Below are positions 43,501 to 53,606 of a stretch of 64,000 nucleotides of DNA, one piece after another (position 1 is the stretch's first letter; each line of letters begins with the position of its first letter). Source of the stretch: JAVBQL01 sp031549085 (lineage in GTDB: Bacteria > Spirochaetota > GWE2-31-10 > MWDO01); the NCBI GenBank assembly GCA_031549085.1, contig JAVBQL010000020.1:1-64000 (forward strand), given 5' to 3'. The translations under genes and the position numbers were made by a program. A model generated the notes under the pieces. That model was not told the DNA's origin. It saw only the letters and a program-made list of their open reading frames with translations, and made no database searches.

Positions 43501-46443
43501 ATTTGGAACTCTAACCCCAGAAATATTAGGATTTATCAATGTTGCATTTGTATATGTTGCATCATTTGGATTTCCAGTAACATTAACAGCATATTTAAGT
43601 GTCAGGTTTTTAGGATCATCATCTTTTATAGAACCATATAGTTTTACGCCACTATTAAATGATAAATTTGATGGAGGGTAGAGTATACTCGCTTTTGGAA
43701 ATTCTTTGTCTACAATAACAGATGAGTTATAAGTATCGATTTTAGAGTGTTCTACTCTAGCAACCAATGGAGTTGTTCCTATTACAAGGTTCCCCTTTAT
43801 AGCATCATCTATCTCAAAGTACTTGAAGTAGTCTCCATTTATATTTTGAACGGCAAGCTCACTGTTGCCCAATCTAACAGTTGCCTTTGCTGTTGCAAGA
43901 GGAGCATATATATAAAATCCACGGTTTGCATCAACATTAATCTTTTCATCAAAGTAGAAGCCAACATTTTTGTTTGTTGAATCAAGATATGGGCTTGCAA
44001 CTCCCTCAAATGTAAGAGCTATTTGATCTGGAGGGTTATCAAAGTTTATAAGAATTGGATATTTTGCCTCATTTCCAGCCCTATCTTTTAATGTGATATT
44101 TCCAGTATAGTTTAAGAGAGCTCCCTTCTCATTTTTTGTTTTAAGCTCTACTATTTTTGAGCCTGCTCCACTTATTGCAACTTTATCTTTGCCAGAAATT
44201 TCTATCTCAGCGGAGGCAAATGAAAAGTCATCTTCTAGAGTTATTTTAGTATCCTCTTTTAGCAATAAAACATGTTGGTTTTTATTGTTAACTTCAACAG
44301 GGACTCCAATTGCTTTTGGAGGAGTTGTATCAATTATTACAGGGACTCTTGTTATAGAGCTGTTTAAACCACTGTCAGTTGCCTCTATAACGATTAAATA
44401 GACCCCTTTAAGAGCATGAGAGATTGTTGTTGTAAGATTTGCAGAGAAATAGCCCGGTCTTCCTGCCATTGGTTGAAAATTGCTGTCCATGTACTCTACA
44501 ACGCTCTTTTTAGCCTCTGGATCAAAAATTGAGAATCTGACACTCTTTAATGGTCCAAAGTTCTTTATGGTTACAGGTAGATTTATATTTCCATTTAATA
44601 GTTTTCCTGCCCATGACGTATTTATAGGTCCAAGTTCAACTTGAGGATACTCCTGCTTCTTCCAGAATGTTCTTGTTAGGGCATCACTTGGAGTATTTTT
44701 TTGGTCTAGTGCAGTTAAAGATAACTTATATTGTCCATCAGGGTATTTTTCACCATCTAGACTAACATAGGAGTTTAGGGAGTATCTCGCATCTACACTT
44801 CTAGTTAGAATCTCCTCTCCAGCGCTATTGCTTATCTTGATCTCAACATCTTTTATATCACTCTCACTATCATAAACAGAGCCAAATATTGGCAGTATAG
44901 ATGAGAATATTTGATTATCTTCAACTGATGATAGAGTTATCACAGGTTTCTCAAGATCTTTTTTTAGTGTTAGCTTCATAGATGTTACTGCTTTGTTTCC
45001 AGCAATATCAGTTACTGTTGCTATGAAGTTGTACACACCATCTTTATATAGATCTGGATCGATATATTGAACAACAGGATCTCCAAGGTCAAAACCCCAG
45101 AGTGGATTTCCAGGTATAATTTCTACTGGATATGGGTTTTTAGGAGCTCCAGGCCCCTCAATCTTTATCATAATATCTTTTATTGCGATATTATCTTCAG
45201 CATATCCATAGATCTTTGTTTTATTTCCTACAACAGAGTTTGGCTGAGGATTTTGAAAAGCAATCTCTGGCTTTGTATGATCTATTGTAACACTTAATGA
45301 GGCAAACCCCTCACTTCCAGTCTTATCTCTTGCTTTTACCCACACAGTTTGTATTCCTTCAGGTAGCTCTCTTGTGTTTAATGTGAACTTAAAGTTTGCT
45401 TTTGTTCTATTTTTTTCGGTAGCACTCATGGTAGCACTTTTGAATGAGTATCTATCATCAGTAGAGAAGACAACCTCTTCAACACCATTATCATCAGCCA
45501 CAGTACCAAATATGTTTACTTGCCCAGATAGAACCGCTCCAGATTGAATATTGGAGAATAGAATAACCGGAGTCTTTCTATCTAGATTAAATGGAACAAT
45601 ATAATCTTTACTTGCAACACCCTTATGATCATATACTCTAAATCTTATAGAGTGCTTACCATCTTTCATACTTGTTGTATCAAGCATATAGCTCCAATAT
45701 TCTGTACCTGTGGCAACACGCTCCTCCTTCTCGTTATCAACGAAAAGAACAATCTTTCCAACCTCATCATCATCATGGGCAGTACCTACAACCATTAGGT
45801 TTCCAGGGACACGTGCATTTTGTTGAGGATTTATCACAGTAAGAGATGGGATGTCAGATTTTGGGTCTATTTTGATGTTGATTGCAGCATCTTCGCTCCA
45901 GTTGTCCATGGTATCTTTTGCCTTTACAGCGATACTCCATGTACCGGGCTTTGTCTTTTCAACTTCTGATATGTCGAATATTTTTGTCCAGTTGTATATA
46001 CCATCTACATTGACATAACCATCAAATGGTTTTTTTATTTCCTCTTTTAGTTTTGCTAATACATTTTTTTTGTCTCTTATTTTTATTTCGAGGGCAGAAG
46101 CTTTTAATATTTCTGCATCACGCTCATCTATTAATTTTGCGATCTCCTCTTTCTTGTTTGTTGCGATTAGAGAATTTGTTAAATTAGTTCTTTTTTTATT
46201 TATTGCATCATATTCAACCATTAAAGCCTTAATTTCGGCCTTTACTTTTATCTCTTCCTCTTTCAAGACTTTTTTCTTCTCATTATACTCTTTTTTTGCT
46301 AAAGCACTTGTTGGCTTTGGATATCCTGTATCCTTCGGGGCAAATGTAAAGCCTCCGCCAGCATCATCTTCTCCCCATAAGTATCCAGAGGTAAGAAACA
46401 ACAGTGAGATTGAAATCAAAATCAAAACAAACTTTTTAAACAT
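40561..46443 (-). CDS. Giant Ig-like repeat protein with C-terminal beta-barrel-like domain
   Basis: The 1960-residue exported protein has a signal peptide (FVLILISISLLFLTSGYLWG), a coiled coil of about 75 residues (AKKEYNEKKKVLKEEEIKVK and onward), and then about fifteen bacterial Ig-like domains of 90-100 residues. These have the pattern INPQQNARVPGNLMVVGTAHDDD...VDN..Y (SGQVNIFGTVADDNGVEEV, NSVVGNKTKIYGYAEDN, NGNITIRGTTSDNN). The last 150 residues switch to alternating aromatic strands (FSWSIEIGAGFFWMSGF; LLAGFMFQWDFF; FALYMEAAFYFIAS; IPQIGFGIRNALF) and end in phenylalanine, typical of an outer-membrane barrel. A surface rod anchored by its own barrel is inferred. AGGAG precedes the start. 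It is divergent from two giant Ig lipoproteins. Confidence 0.85.
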   Translation of the reverse strand: MFKKFVLILISISLLFLTSGYLWGEDDAGGGFTFAPKDTGYPKPTSALAKKEYNEKKKVLKEEEIKVKAEIKALMVEYDAINKKRTNLTNSLIATNKKEEIAKLIDERDAEILKASALEIKIRDKKNVLAKLKEEIKKPFDGYVNVDGIYNWTKIFDISEVEKTKPGTWSIAVKAKDTMDNWSEDAAINIKIDPKSDIPSLTVINPQQNARVPGNLMVVGTAHDDDEVGKIVLFVDNEKEERVATGTEYWSYMLDTTSMKDGKHSIRFRVYDHKGVASKDYIVPFNLDRKTPVILFSNIQSGAVLSGQVNIFGTVADDNGVEEVVFSTDDRYSFKSATMSATEKNRTKANFKFTLNTRELPEGIQTVWVKARDKTGSEGFASLSVTIDHTKPEIAFQNPQPNSVVGNKTKIYGYAEDNIAIKDIMIKIEGPGAPKNPYPVEIIPGNPLWGFDLGDPVVQYIDPDLYKDGVYNFIATVTDIAGNKAVTSMKLTLKKDLEKPVITLSSVEDNQIFSSILPIFGSVYDSESDIKDVEIKISNSAGEEILTRSVDARYSLNSYVSLDGEKYPDGQYKLSLTALDQKNTPSDALTRTFWKKQEYPQVELGPINTSWAGKLLNGNINLPVTIKNFGPLKSVRFSIFDPEAKKSVVEYMDSNFQPMAGRPGYFSANLTTTISHALKGVYLIVIEATDSGLNSSITRVPVIIDTTPPKAIGVPVEVNNKNQHVLLLKEDTKITLEDDFSFASAEIEISGKDKVAISGAGSKIVELKTKNEKGALLNYTGNITLKDRAGNEAKYPILINFDNPPDQIALTFEGVASPYLDSTNKNVGFYFDEKINVDANRGFYIYAPLATAKATVRLGNSELAVQNINGDYFKYFEIDDAIKGNLVIGTTPLVARVEHSKIDTYNSSVIVDKEFPKASILYPPSNLSFNSGVKLYGSIKDDDPKNLTLKYAVNVTGNPNDATYTNATLINPNISGVRVPNIDPVERETTMLLTDYQSMTNGLFFNDGRMFVIDVPKEQLKEGDNTVTLIVEDNAGKKTTLIYHLTYDTTPPETKILVPSENSTQNGNITIRGTTSDNNRVDSTYFLLNGKKILANGISYWEGYYDLYAINGIDLTNTEPKPISIDVVGVDRAGNTSIAKASIIFDTLTDRPKVYINSPAIEGERFSDVVNITGLALDDDEIASVMYKLDHGKIYLNDEGDIIESKGTEYAKWHEAPLSANRTNWEIFIDKGKMVAGEHIIEVQAIDILGIKSDIKTVRFQLDYENPVISLFSPPNGSYLKDERIVTGRAVDPNGIEEVSISINNGWSFQLANGKESWNYYLNTKALPDGILKFLIRARDKAGSESYSFAMYNVDNTPPEVGIIRPRVGESVNNIYKIEGRASDNIALDNVYIKIVDENNNSMLPSEIADEDGYAETIGKEAWYYEIDTTRWPPMYKYYILIKAVDIAGNVTEKSSFFLVDPMSDLPTVELDQPQSNQSIMGDIIEFYGTAYDDDGLEFVKVKIDNGEFFTAEGTDVWKYTFPAGDLTEGLHSVTVIATEKQLDPRFPPKSSGPILRTFYYQESGPIINVTSHTNGKPIEHRPWLKGTAQYYERNIELKMKKELQLKKYYQLKKKYVKNPELLPEPDQIPVSKFEVMSLVNQQKAKNKIKNIALTIDNGNTFEQALGGITKDWIVRLQSQYLLDGNHTLQLKATTFTNKSSIQYFKVAIDRKLPTVTINTPLENAKVNEKVVIKGIAEDNNDITEVKLLFKQFDKNAGKLPKFIEGLYLWAQVYGGPFLSTGFGLSFFDDIVRLEAMFGWTPTRENLVAMGINLDDPIFSENWGWQYGQYYPAYSGFAAGGKILARVIDIPFEFFFGEDAKNFSWSIEIGAGFFWMSGFSGGSQEDFDTWAASFQPNSDIKRTDRLLAGFMFQWDFFKVERYYGFRKFALYMEAAFYFIASEVNSRLIPQIGFGIRNALF

Positions 46444-47259
46444 ATATTCTCCTGATTTTTAGAAATTTTCTAAAATTATTCAAAAAAAACTTCGCAAATA
46501 ATATAAAAATGTAATTATACATCAATATATAGTCAATAAGCAATATAAATTAAGAACACAAACAATTTTAATACTTAATACTAAGATAATTTAAATACTA
46601 AAATTTCGGAATGCTGCGTTTATTAGCTTTAAACCTTGTTTTTTGCTTACAAAACACTTAATTTTGAAGACAAAAAACATATTTTTTTATAAATAAGTTA
46701 CAAAACGGTTTTAATAATTGCTGTTCATTATAGTTTGTGCTCTACAAACAATAACATGCCAATAGATACCTTATCTCAACATATTATCACCTAATTTTAA
46801 ATAATATTCAATAAAAAGTGATATTTTTTTATAAAAATAAAAAAAATGAGAATTATGTTGACTTTATAGATTATAGGATTATAATATGGTGGAGTAGTAG
46901 TGCTTTTTTACCTTTGGATAAGAAAATGTATCTATATTTTATGATTGGTTTTTGACAAGGCTTATGGTAGATGTATGCTATTTTGTTATTAAACCATCTA
47001 TCTTTTTTTAATCTTGTCTTTTTTATCAGTTTTTAAAATATAATTACTATTTAAAGTTATATTGTTGTATTTAACGATATATAATTTGGAAAAGTATCTT
47101 TTTTTTAGTATTTTAATAGAGTAATATTCTACATTTTAACTAATTATTTGATTTTTTTTTGTAAAATATTATATTTATGACACCATATTTTAATATGGAC
47201 TTGAAATAATAAACAATAGATAGTATTAGCTTTAAGTATTATACTAAGGAGTTTTATAA
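46444..47259. other. Divergent control region of the giant Ig genes
   Basis: This region of about 815 bases has no gene. It contains a consensus promoter TTGACT-16-TATAAT (46858-46885) and a second TTGACA-16-TATGCT (46952-46979) reading toward 47260, which would give a leader of about 270-370 nt. A GTTTTTTG...CAAAAAAC hairpin lies near 46630-46682. Confidence 0.45.
46858..46885 (+). promoter_or_regulatory. Promoter in the divergent Ig region
   Basis: TTGACT (46858-46863), 16-nt spacer and a perfect TATAAT (46880-46885). Confidence 0.6.
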
Positions 47260-50200
47260 ATGAGACAAAAACCTAAAAAATCTTTTTTTGTATCTGTTAT
47301 GATTATATTGTTAACAATCTTCACTATTTTAGGTTGTAGTCAGGATGTTATGAATCCTCTCTTTGGTATGGGAAATAAACTCGATTCCGAATATCCAAAA
47401 TTAAAAATAACCTCTCCCAAGGCTTCAAGCTTGCTTCCAAGATATTTTACAATTACTGGAACGACAAGTGATGATATGGGTGTTGATACTCTAACCATTG
47501 TAGCGAAGAATAAGGCTGGAAATGAGGCAATAAACATCACGATGAATCCAGATAGTAAATGGTCTACAAACATTGATGCTATTGGGCTTGATGATGGTTC
47601 AAATAAGTTTATTTTTACCTTAAGAGATAAGTCTGGTAATACAGTAAGAGAAGAGTTGAGTCTAACCATAGATAAAACCGCTCCAGAGATAAAGGTCTTT
47701 AGCCCAGACCTTAGTGGGTATGCGAATGGGAATATTCCTGAAGTTAGTGGAGTACTCAATTTCTATGGGTTTGTTTCAGACTCCTACTCTGGAGTTAAGC
47801 CTAAAGACCCTGAAAATTGGATTCGTTTATATAAAGAGAGTGACCCTAGTTCGTTTCTAATAAATGAGGCGCTAGATAATGGAGATGGTTTGTGGCAAAC
47901 GGATGTATCAGTAGATACTCTAACAAAGCCAGAGGGGGTCTATGTATTAGAAATTCTTTTTAAAGATAAATTGGGAAATCCACAGAATAATACTTCTCAG
48001 ATATGGAAGATGAATATGAAGCAGGAGAATGATCATCCATCACTAATACTTCAAAACCCTACTCCAGGGGCAAGTAACTCTTTTGAAACATCTGGACTCT
48101 TGCCAATATCTGGAATCGCCAAAGATAATAGAGGACTAAAGAAGGTTGATTATGTTCTTAATAACAGCAGTGGACAACTTGCAACTCAAGGTTCACTTCC
48201 AGCATCTGGACTTCAATATGCCTTCTCAACAGTATTGAATCTAAAGAGCACCATATATGGCCCAAATGGGCTGCCCGATGATATGTATACATTGATTGTA
48301 ACTGCATGGGATGAAGATTTAAGCAGGACTCCACCAATGTATTCTTCTCCCCAAGCAGTTGTAAGTATAAGTTTAAGTAATGATGTCCCATCATTTGATA
48401 TTTTAACCAAAACCACTTCCCCAGTTGGGAAGACGCCAGAGGCTCTTACATACTTAAATAGCAGTTTCTATTTAACTACAAAGACATTAACATCAACTGC
48501 GGGGATGTCCTATGAAATTGTACAAAATGGGTCTGTAAAGAAAAGTGGAAGCATCGATTATACTGGCTCTAATAATATATGTGAGACGGCTGTTCCCGTA
48601 AGCATTAGTGGGTTATCTGATGGAGCAATTGATGTCTATTTTATTGCTAGGGGAGCAAACGGAAAAGAGTATAAAGTCTCAAGAATCTACTATATAGATC
48701 AGACTCCTCCAACAGTAAAGATTATCACACCAGAACCCCCTATCGCTAGTAAACCGGGTCGCTATAATGGACCTTTGAAAATAGAGGGTAATGCCAGTGA
48801 TGGAAATAGCATTGATAAAGTACATTTTAAACTATCAACAGCACCTGATATTGCGAGCTCATGGAAACTAATGGATGGAACAAGCCACTTCTCCTACGAA
48901 TATGCAACAGATGCAAATGGTGGTGATTTGGAGTCATTACATCATGTAGATAATGGAAATACCTTTGATGTTACATTTGATGTAAGAGCAACAGATATTG
49001 CTGGAAATTATGGCTATGATCATTTGGGAATTACAATAGATCCAGAGACGGACTACCCTGTTCTCTCTCTGATATCTCCAGTTCCATTTGCACCAGGGCC
49101 AGGGAAAGATAATACTAGTGATTCAAAGTACCAAAATTTGAAGTACTCTGGAATGCTTACAATAGCAGCTACATTAGAAGATGACGACTTTCCTCCAGCA
49201 AGTAACAGACCGCTTGTTATTGCAAGTCCAATGTCAGCGAAAGTAGAGATATTCAAATATGGGACCACTACAAAGGTGTTTTCATCACCAGAAATAAAAA
49301 ACAATATGAATGTAATCCCAACCCCTCAAGATTTGTCAGCTGCACCATATGAAGATGGACAAAAATATACTATAAAAATTACAGCAAAAGATTGGCACAA
49401 CATGCCAAGTAACACAATAGAGTTGGACTTTCAGGTCGATCAAAATGTTCCAAGAATCACGTTGGATAGTGTAACTGATTATCAATATAGAACTAATGAG
49501 GTCACTTTAAGCGGAGTTATTGAGGATGAGAATGAGGTAAAATCTGCTAAAATTAGTTTTACTACTACAGGAGCTAACAAAGAAGAGACCTTTGATGTGA
49601 AGCTTACTCAAACTCAAACAGCAAATCCACCTTCTGTTCTTACCAACAAATATACATATAACATTGTCCTAAAAAAGGGCGGTGGACATACAGGATTTGA
49701 TACAGCATTAGGGAAAAAAGCTGCAACTGCATCAGATTTGAGTTGGGGTGACAATGAGTGGGGTAATTCTCCTCAAAGATTTAGAATATCAGCAACTGAC
49801 CAGACTGGGTTAGAGGGTTCTAGGATCGTAACAGTGAATATGGATAATCACACACCAAAAGTATCTACTCTTACTACCAAGGTTGAGGGGGTTGATGTTC
49901 AGGGAACAGAGGCTATTCCTTACCTTTTGAAAAACGATAGTAATGGTAATGTAACTATATATGGAACAGCAAGTGATCTGCCAAGCGCAGGAGTTGTCTA
50001 TCCTTTAGGACTCACAAACAATATAAGGATAACAAGAGCGGTTAAAAACGCTGGCAGTTTTATAAATGAAACTGAAGTAAAGCCTTATGGTGACAATTGT
50101 GTAGAGGGGAGCGGATTTTCAATAACTGGTACCTTCGCTTCATTCACTATGGGATGGCGTCCTCCAGCAGGTTTTCTTGATGGAGTATATAGAATAAACG

Positions 50201-53200
50201 TATATGCAAAAGATAATGCTCTTAATGAGACTACTATTATTACTGATGGGGCAGGAAAAAATGTTGGTACTTTTGTGCTACAGCTTGATCAAAATCCTCC
50301 ATATATAACAGATGTTTCCCTTGTATACCCAACTTCTAATCAGGTTGCTTATACTGGGAAAATAAAATACAAAGTAACAGCACAAGATTCTGGAAATATA
50401 TCTGATACAAATAATGGAATAGTAAAATTGGAGATGTATGTTGATAATGAGACATCTCCTCGCGGGACTCAATCTTATACACCAGCCGATAACAGTGCAG
50501 TATCACATACTTTTGAGCTGGATACATCACTGTTTCCAGATAATGTGGAGCATGTTCTAAAATTTGTGGCAACTGATAAAATTACCCTTAACAAAGTTAT
50601 TGCATATAGCCCTGCTATGATTTTTGATAATAGCGCACCAAAGATCTCTGAAATTGCTTTTCATACAAAAGACTATGTTGATAGTAGTGGAAAACCAAAG
50701 AATATTAGTGCCTACTCATCATATTTGACTATGGATATAACAATAGAAGATGATTTTGGAATTGACACATCAAAAAAACCTGATGTTATACTTACAGCAA
50801 AACGAAAATCAGGCTCTAGTGTTCTGCCTGCACTTCTACCAATATCTTTGGATTCTCAACTATTTAACCTTAATAGTACATATTATCAGGTGACAGATAA
50901 AAAGTATACAATGAGCTATTCAGTTCCAATTGATCTATTTGAGATTCTTGCTGCTAACTATGACGAATATGACAAACTTACAATGAAAATATTTGTTCAA
51001 GATAGGGTTGGGATTGGAACATATTATACATATGATACAGATACTAATACAATTATAAGTGTAGTTGAAGCACCGGGCTCTAATGCAACAGTAGCCAACA
51101 TAATAAAACCAACAAATACAGATCTAAAGACATATATTAATAGAGGAGATGGTGTAACTTTAACTGTCGGCAAGCCAGACTACTCCTATATAGGTCCAAA
51201 TAATGATGATGATGATGCCAATACTACTCAGGTTAAGATCGCGATAGGTGGTTCTGGCGCTGGTGGAACAGAAAGGAAGTTGTTTGTAGAGATTGATGGA
51301 ACAACAACAAAGACTATTCCACTAACAACAGCGAATCCTTTCTCTACATATTTGACATTAAACCCAGGAGAGATAGCTGACGGAATTCACACCTTTAAGT
51401 TTAGACTAATTGCAGGTGAGGGTATTCAAAAAGAGCTTACTAAAACTTTCTATATAGATACAACAGCACCAACATTGGTTATAACATCTGTAGCCGCAGT
51501 GCCTGACAGTGGATATGTAAATGGTAGTAATATCTCTGGAAAAGTTAGAATAAGTGGAACCTATGAAGATGCACATATGGGCAGTATGAGTATTGCACAG
51601 GCAGATATAAAATTATCCCTTGATGGAGCAGTAGTCCCTGTTGACTCTGCAAATATTGATAATGCAACAGGCGGGGCGTGGATCTTTACATATGATTGGG
51701 ATACTGAGGGAACAGGTTTGGCTGCTTTAGTAAAAAATAGTATTCAAATATTTGCAACAGCTAAAGACCTGACAGATAATAAGGGACAAAGTGCAAACGC
51801 TGTTAAAAATATTGTGCCATATATTACCGATATAGTAGGAAACACAGCAAAAGATCTTGTTTATCCTGTTAGAAGTTACAATGGAACTATTTGGGCGAAC
51901 CATAATTTGGAGTTCAGCACCAATAGAAAGCAGCAAGGAGTTACAACTGGTGTGCAAATACAAATTCGTGGTTATAACCTTAAGGGAAGCGGGAACACAA
52001 CTGTTTCACTTGCAGGAACAGCTCTTACTGTTGAGAGCAGTACAAAACAGAGTGTTGTTGCTCGTCTTGCACCTACTACATCTATATCAGGTACTGTGGT
52101 TCTAACAGCTATTGGGAGTAATACAACTCAAGCAAATAGTGCAACCCTATATGTATGGGAAGGGAATAGAGTAGGTGGTGGATATGCTACTAATGATCCT
52201 GGATTTATAGACATGGATTTAGACAATTTCGGAAAGGCTGTTTTCTCATACTATAGAAATCATAAAGTAAGTGGGTATGAGTCCGATGACTATGCAACAT
52301 ATAGGATAAAAGAGGAAGAGCCCACTGCTTATAGAACAATTAATATGGTAGACCCATGTTTCTTTTCTAGTGTTGTTTTTATCCCAGGAAATACAGGATA
52401 TTCAACAAGAGATGGGCGTGGACAGTTATTTATTGCAAGTTGTATAGATGAGTGGGGAACACCATCTTATACTTTCTTTGTGGAGATGGATTATACCTTT
52501 AATATAGGAGATACAGTTTTTCAATCTACAAGTGGGAATAGTGGTTCTCCTACTCAAACTGGTCGATGGAAAGTTGGTTTGAATAAATCTGGCTCATCTT
52601 TAAACACAGCTAAATATGGTTCTATGAGCTATTATATAAATGGCAATGGGATGAGATATATATACACATCAATTTATGATGATGATTCAAGAGAAACAGG
52701 CCCTAACCCAAGAATTTTGATTGATGTTACTGGTCTTGGGACTGGCGGTACCAACACTGGAACTCCACATAACCTTACAATAAAACAAACACAAGCAGCT
52801 GGAGATATCCTATTCCCAGCTACTGATGTTGATGTTACTAATGGTGGTAATTTAATCTATTCATATGCTACTAAAAATAATGGTTTAAAGTTGGGTAGCA
52901 TAGCATGTACCACAACGGCTAGTTTGGGTGCTGGTCTTGTAACTCCTTCACTTACAGGAACTGAATATACTACAAGTGTAGACAGTGCAGGAAATGGACA
53001 AGATAACAGCTTGGTTAGTAGATATTATACTTCTGCGGGAGCATATGCTAATGCCAGCAGTGTGCATGTTGCATACCAAACAACTGATGGTAGTTTAAAA
53101 TATGCCTATGTTACAGGATATGATGGTTCATCTCCAGTAGTTAATAAAGCAACATTAGAGCTATATTCTAATGAGGGATTGACTGGGGGGCAAACTGCGA

Positions 53201-53472
53201 TAGATTTGGATAAAACCCAAAAACCTCATATAACTTATCTAAACAAGAGTAAGATTAATACAAAAGAGGCATTAAGATATGCTTTCTATACAGGAACTGC
53301 AAATAGTGCAACTGAATTATCAGACCCTTCAAAGTGGAAATATATGGTTGTTCCAAGTGAAGTAATGGTTAATTTGGAGAGAACGAGAGTAAGAGCTCCA
53401 TATAGTGGTGAAAACAAGGTAGTTGTTGGATATAGAGGAGAGAACTTTATATATATAATAAAATTGAAATAA
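47260..53472 (+). CDS. Giant Ig-like repeat lipoprotein with TIG and propeller-like C-terminus
   Basis: This 2070-residue protein has a lipoprotein signal (VMIILLTIFTILGC), a short NPLFGMGNK linker, and about twelve Ig-like domains (LPRYFTITGTTSDDMGVDTL; TPPTVKIITPEPPI; APTLVITSVAAV). An IPT/TIG-like domain (VQIQIRGYNLKGSGNTTVSL) follows near residue 1565, then about 430 residues of repeated strands (GFIDMDLDNFGKAVFSYYRN; ASSVHVAYQTTDGSLKYAYV) that look like a beta-propeller. The start follows AAGGAG. The lipid anchor implies surface or periplasmic display. It is a paralogue of the next gene, 134 bases downstream. Confidence 0.85.
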   Translation: MRQKPKKSFFVSVMIILLTIFTILGCSQDVMNPLFGMGNKLDSEYPKLKITSPKASSLLPRYFTITGTTSDDMGVDTLTIVAKNKAGNEAINITMNPDSKWSTNIDAIGLDDGSNKFIFTLRDKSGNTVREELSLTIDKTAPEIKVFSPDLSGYANGNIPEVSGVLNFYGFVSDSYSGVKPKDPENWIRLYKESDPSSFLINEALDNGDGLWQTDVSVDTLTKPEGVYVLEILFKDKLGNPQNNTSQIWKMNMKQENDHPSLILQNPTPGASNSFETSGLLPISGIAKDNRGLKKVDYVLNNSSGQLATQGSLPASGLQYAFSTVLNLKSTIYGPNGLPDDMYTLIVTAWDEDLSRTPPMYSSPQAVVSISLSNDVPSFDILTKTTSPVGKTPEALTYLNSSFYLTTKTLTSTAGMSYEIVQNGSVKKSGSIDYTGSNNICETAVPVSISGLSDGAIDVYFIARGANGKEYKVSRIYYIDQTPPTVKIITPEPPIASKPGRYNGPLKIEGNASDGNSIDKVHFKLSTAPDIASSWKLMDGTSHFSYEYATDANGGDLESLHHVDNGNTFDVTFDVRATDIAGNYGYDHLGITIDPETDYPVLSLISPVPFAPGPGKDNTSDSKYQNLKYSGMLTIAATLEDDDFPPASNRPLVIASPMSAKVEIFKYGTTTKVFSSPEIKNNMNVIPTPQDLSAAPYEDGQKYTIKITAKDWHNMPSNTIELDFQVDQNVPRITLDSVTDYQYRTNEVTLSGVIEDENEVKSAKISFTTTGANKEETFDVKLTQTQTANPPSVLTNKYTYNIVLKKGGGHTGFDTALGKKAATASDLSWGDNEWGNSPQRFRISATDQTGLEGSRIVTVNMDNHTPKVSTLTTKVEGVDVQGTEAIPYLLKNDSNGNVTIYGTASDLPSAGVVYPLGLTNNIRITRAVKNAGSFINETEVKPYGDNCVEGSGFSITGTFASFTMGWRPPAGFLDGVYRINVYAKDNALNETTIITDGAGKNVGTFVLQLDQNPPYITDVSLVYPTSNQVAYTGKIKYKVTAQDSGNISDTNNGIVKLEMYVDNETSPRGTQSYTPADNSAVSHTFELDTSLFPDNVEHVLKFVATDKITLNKVIAYSPAMIFDNSAPKISEIAFHTKDYVDSSGKPKNISAYSSYLTMDITIEDDFGIDTSKKPDVILTAKRKSGSSVLPALLPISLDSQLFNLNSTYYQVTDKKYTMSYSVPIDLFEILAANYDEYDKLTMKIFVQDRVGIGTYYTYDTDTNTIISVVEAPGSNATVANIIKPTNTDLKTYINRGDGVTLTVGKPDYSYIGPNNDDDDANTTQVKIAIGGSGAGGTERKLFVEIDGTTTKTIPLTTANPFSTYLTLNPGEIADGIHTFKFRLIAGEGIQKELTKTFYIDTTAPTLVITSVAAVPDSGYVNGSNISGKVRISGTYEDAHMGSMSIAQADIKLSLDGAVVPVDSANIDNATGGAWIFTYDWDTEGTGLAALVKNSIQIFATAKDLTDNKGQSANAVKNIVPYITDIVGNTAKDLVYPVRSYNGTIWANHNLEFSTNRKQQGVTTGVQIQIRGYNLKGSGNTTVSLAGTALTVESSTKQSVVARLAPTTSISGTVVLTAIGSNTTQANSATLYVWEGNRVGGGYATNDPGFIDMDLDNFGKAVFSYYRNHKVSGYESDDYATYRIKEEEPTAYRTINMVDPCFFSSVVFIPGNTGYSTRDGRGQLFIASCIDEWGTPSYTFFVEMDYTFNIGDTVFQSTSGNSGSPTQTGRWKVGLNKSGSSLNTAKYGSMSYYINGNGMRYIYTSIYDDDSRETGPNPRILIDVTGLGTGGTNTGTPHNLTIKQTQAAGDILFPATDVDVTNGGNLIYSYATKNNGLKLGSIACTTTASLGAGLVTPSLTGTEYTTSVDSAGNGQDNSLVSRYYTSAGAYANASSVHVAYQTTDGSLKYAYVTGYDGSSPVVNKATLELYSNEGLTGGQTAIDLDKTQKPHITYLNKSKINTKEALRYAFYTGTANSATELSDPSKWKYMVVPSEVMVNLERTRVRAPYSGENKVVVGYRGENFIYIIKLK

Positions 53473-53606
53473 TATCATAGAGGATTTATTGTATGCTCTG
53501 CTCTACAAAATAGTAGGGAGCGAAGAAATATAAAAAAAAGAAGTTTTAAGTAAAATGTGTTTTATAAAGAAGTTGTTTATTGTCTCTATTTTTGAGGAGG
53601 TTTATT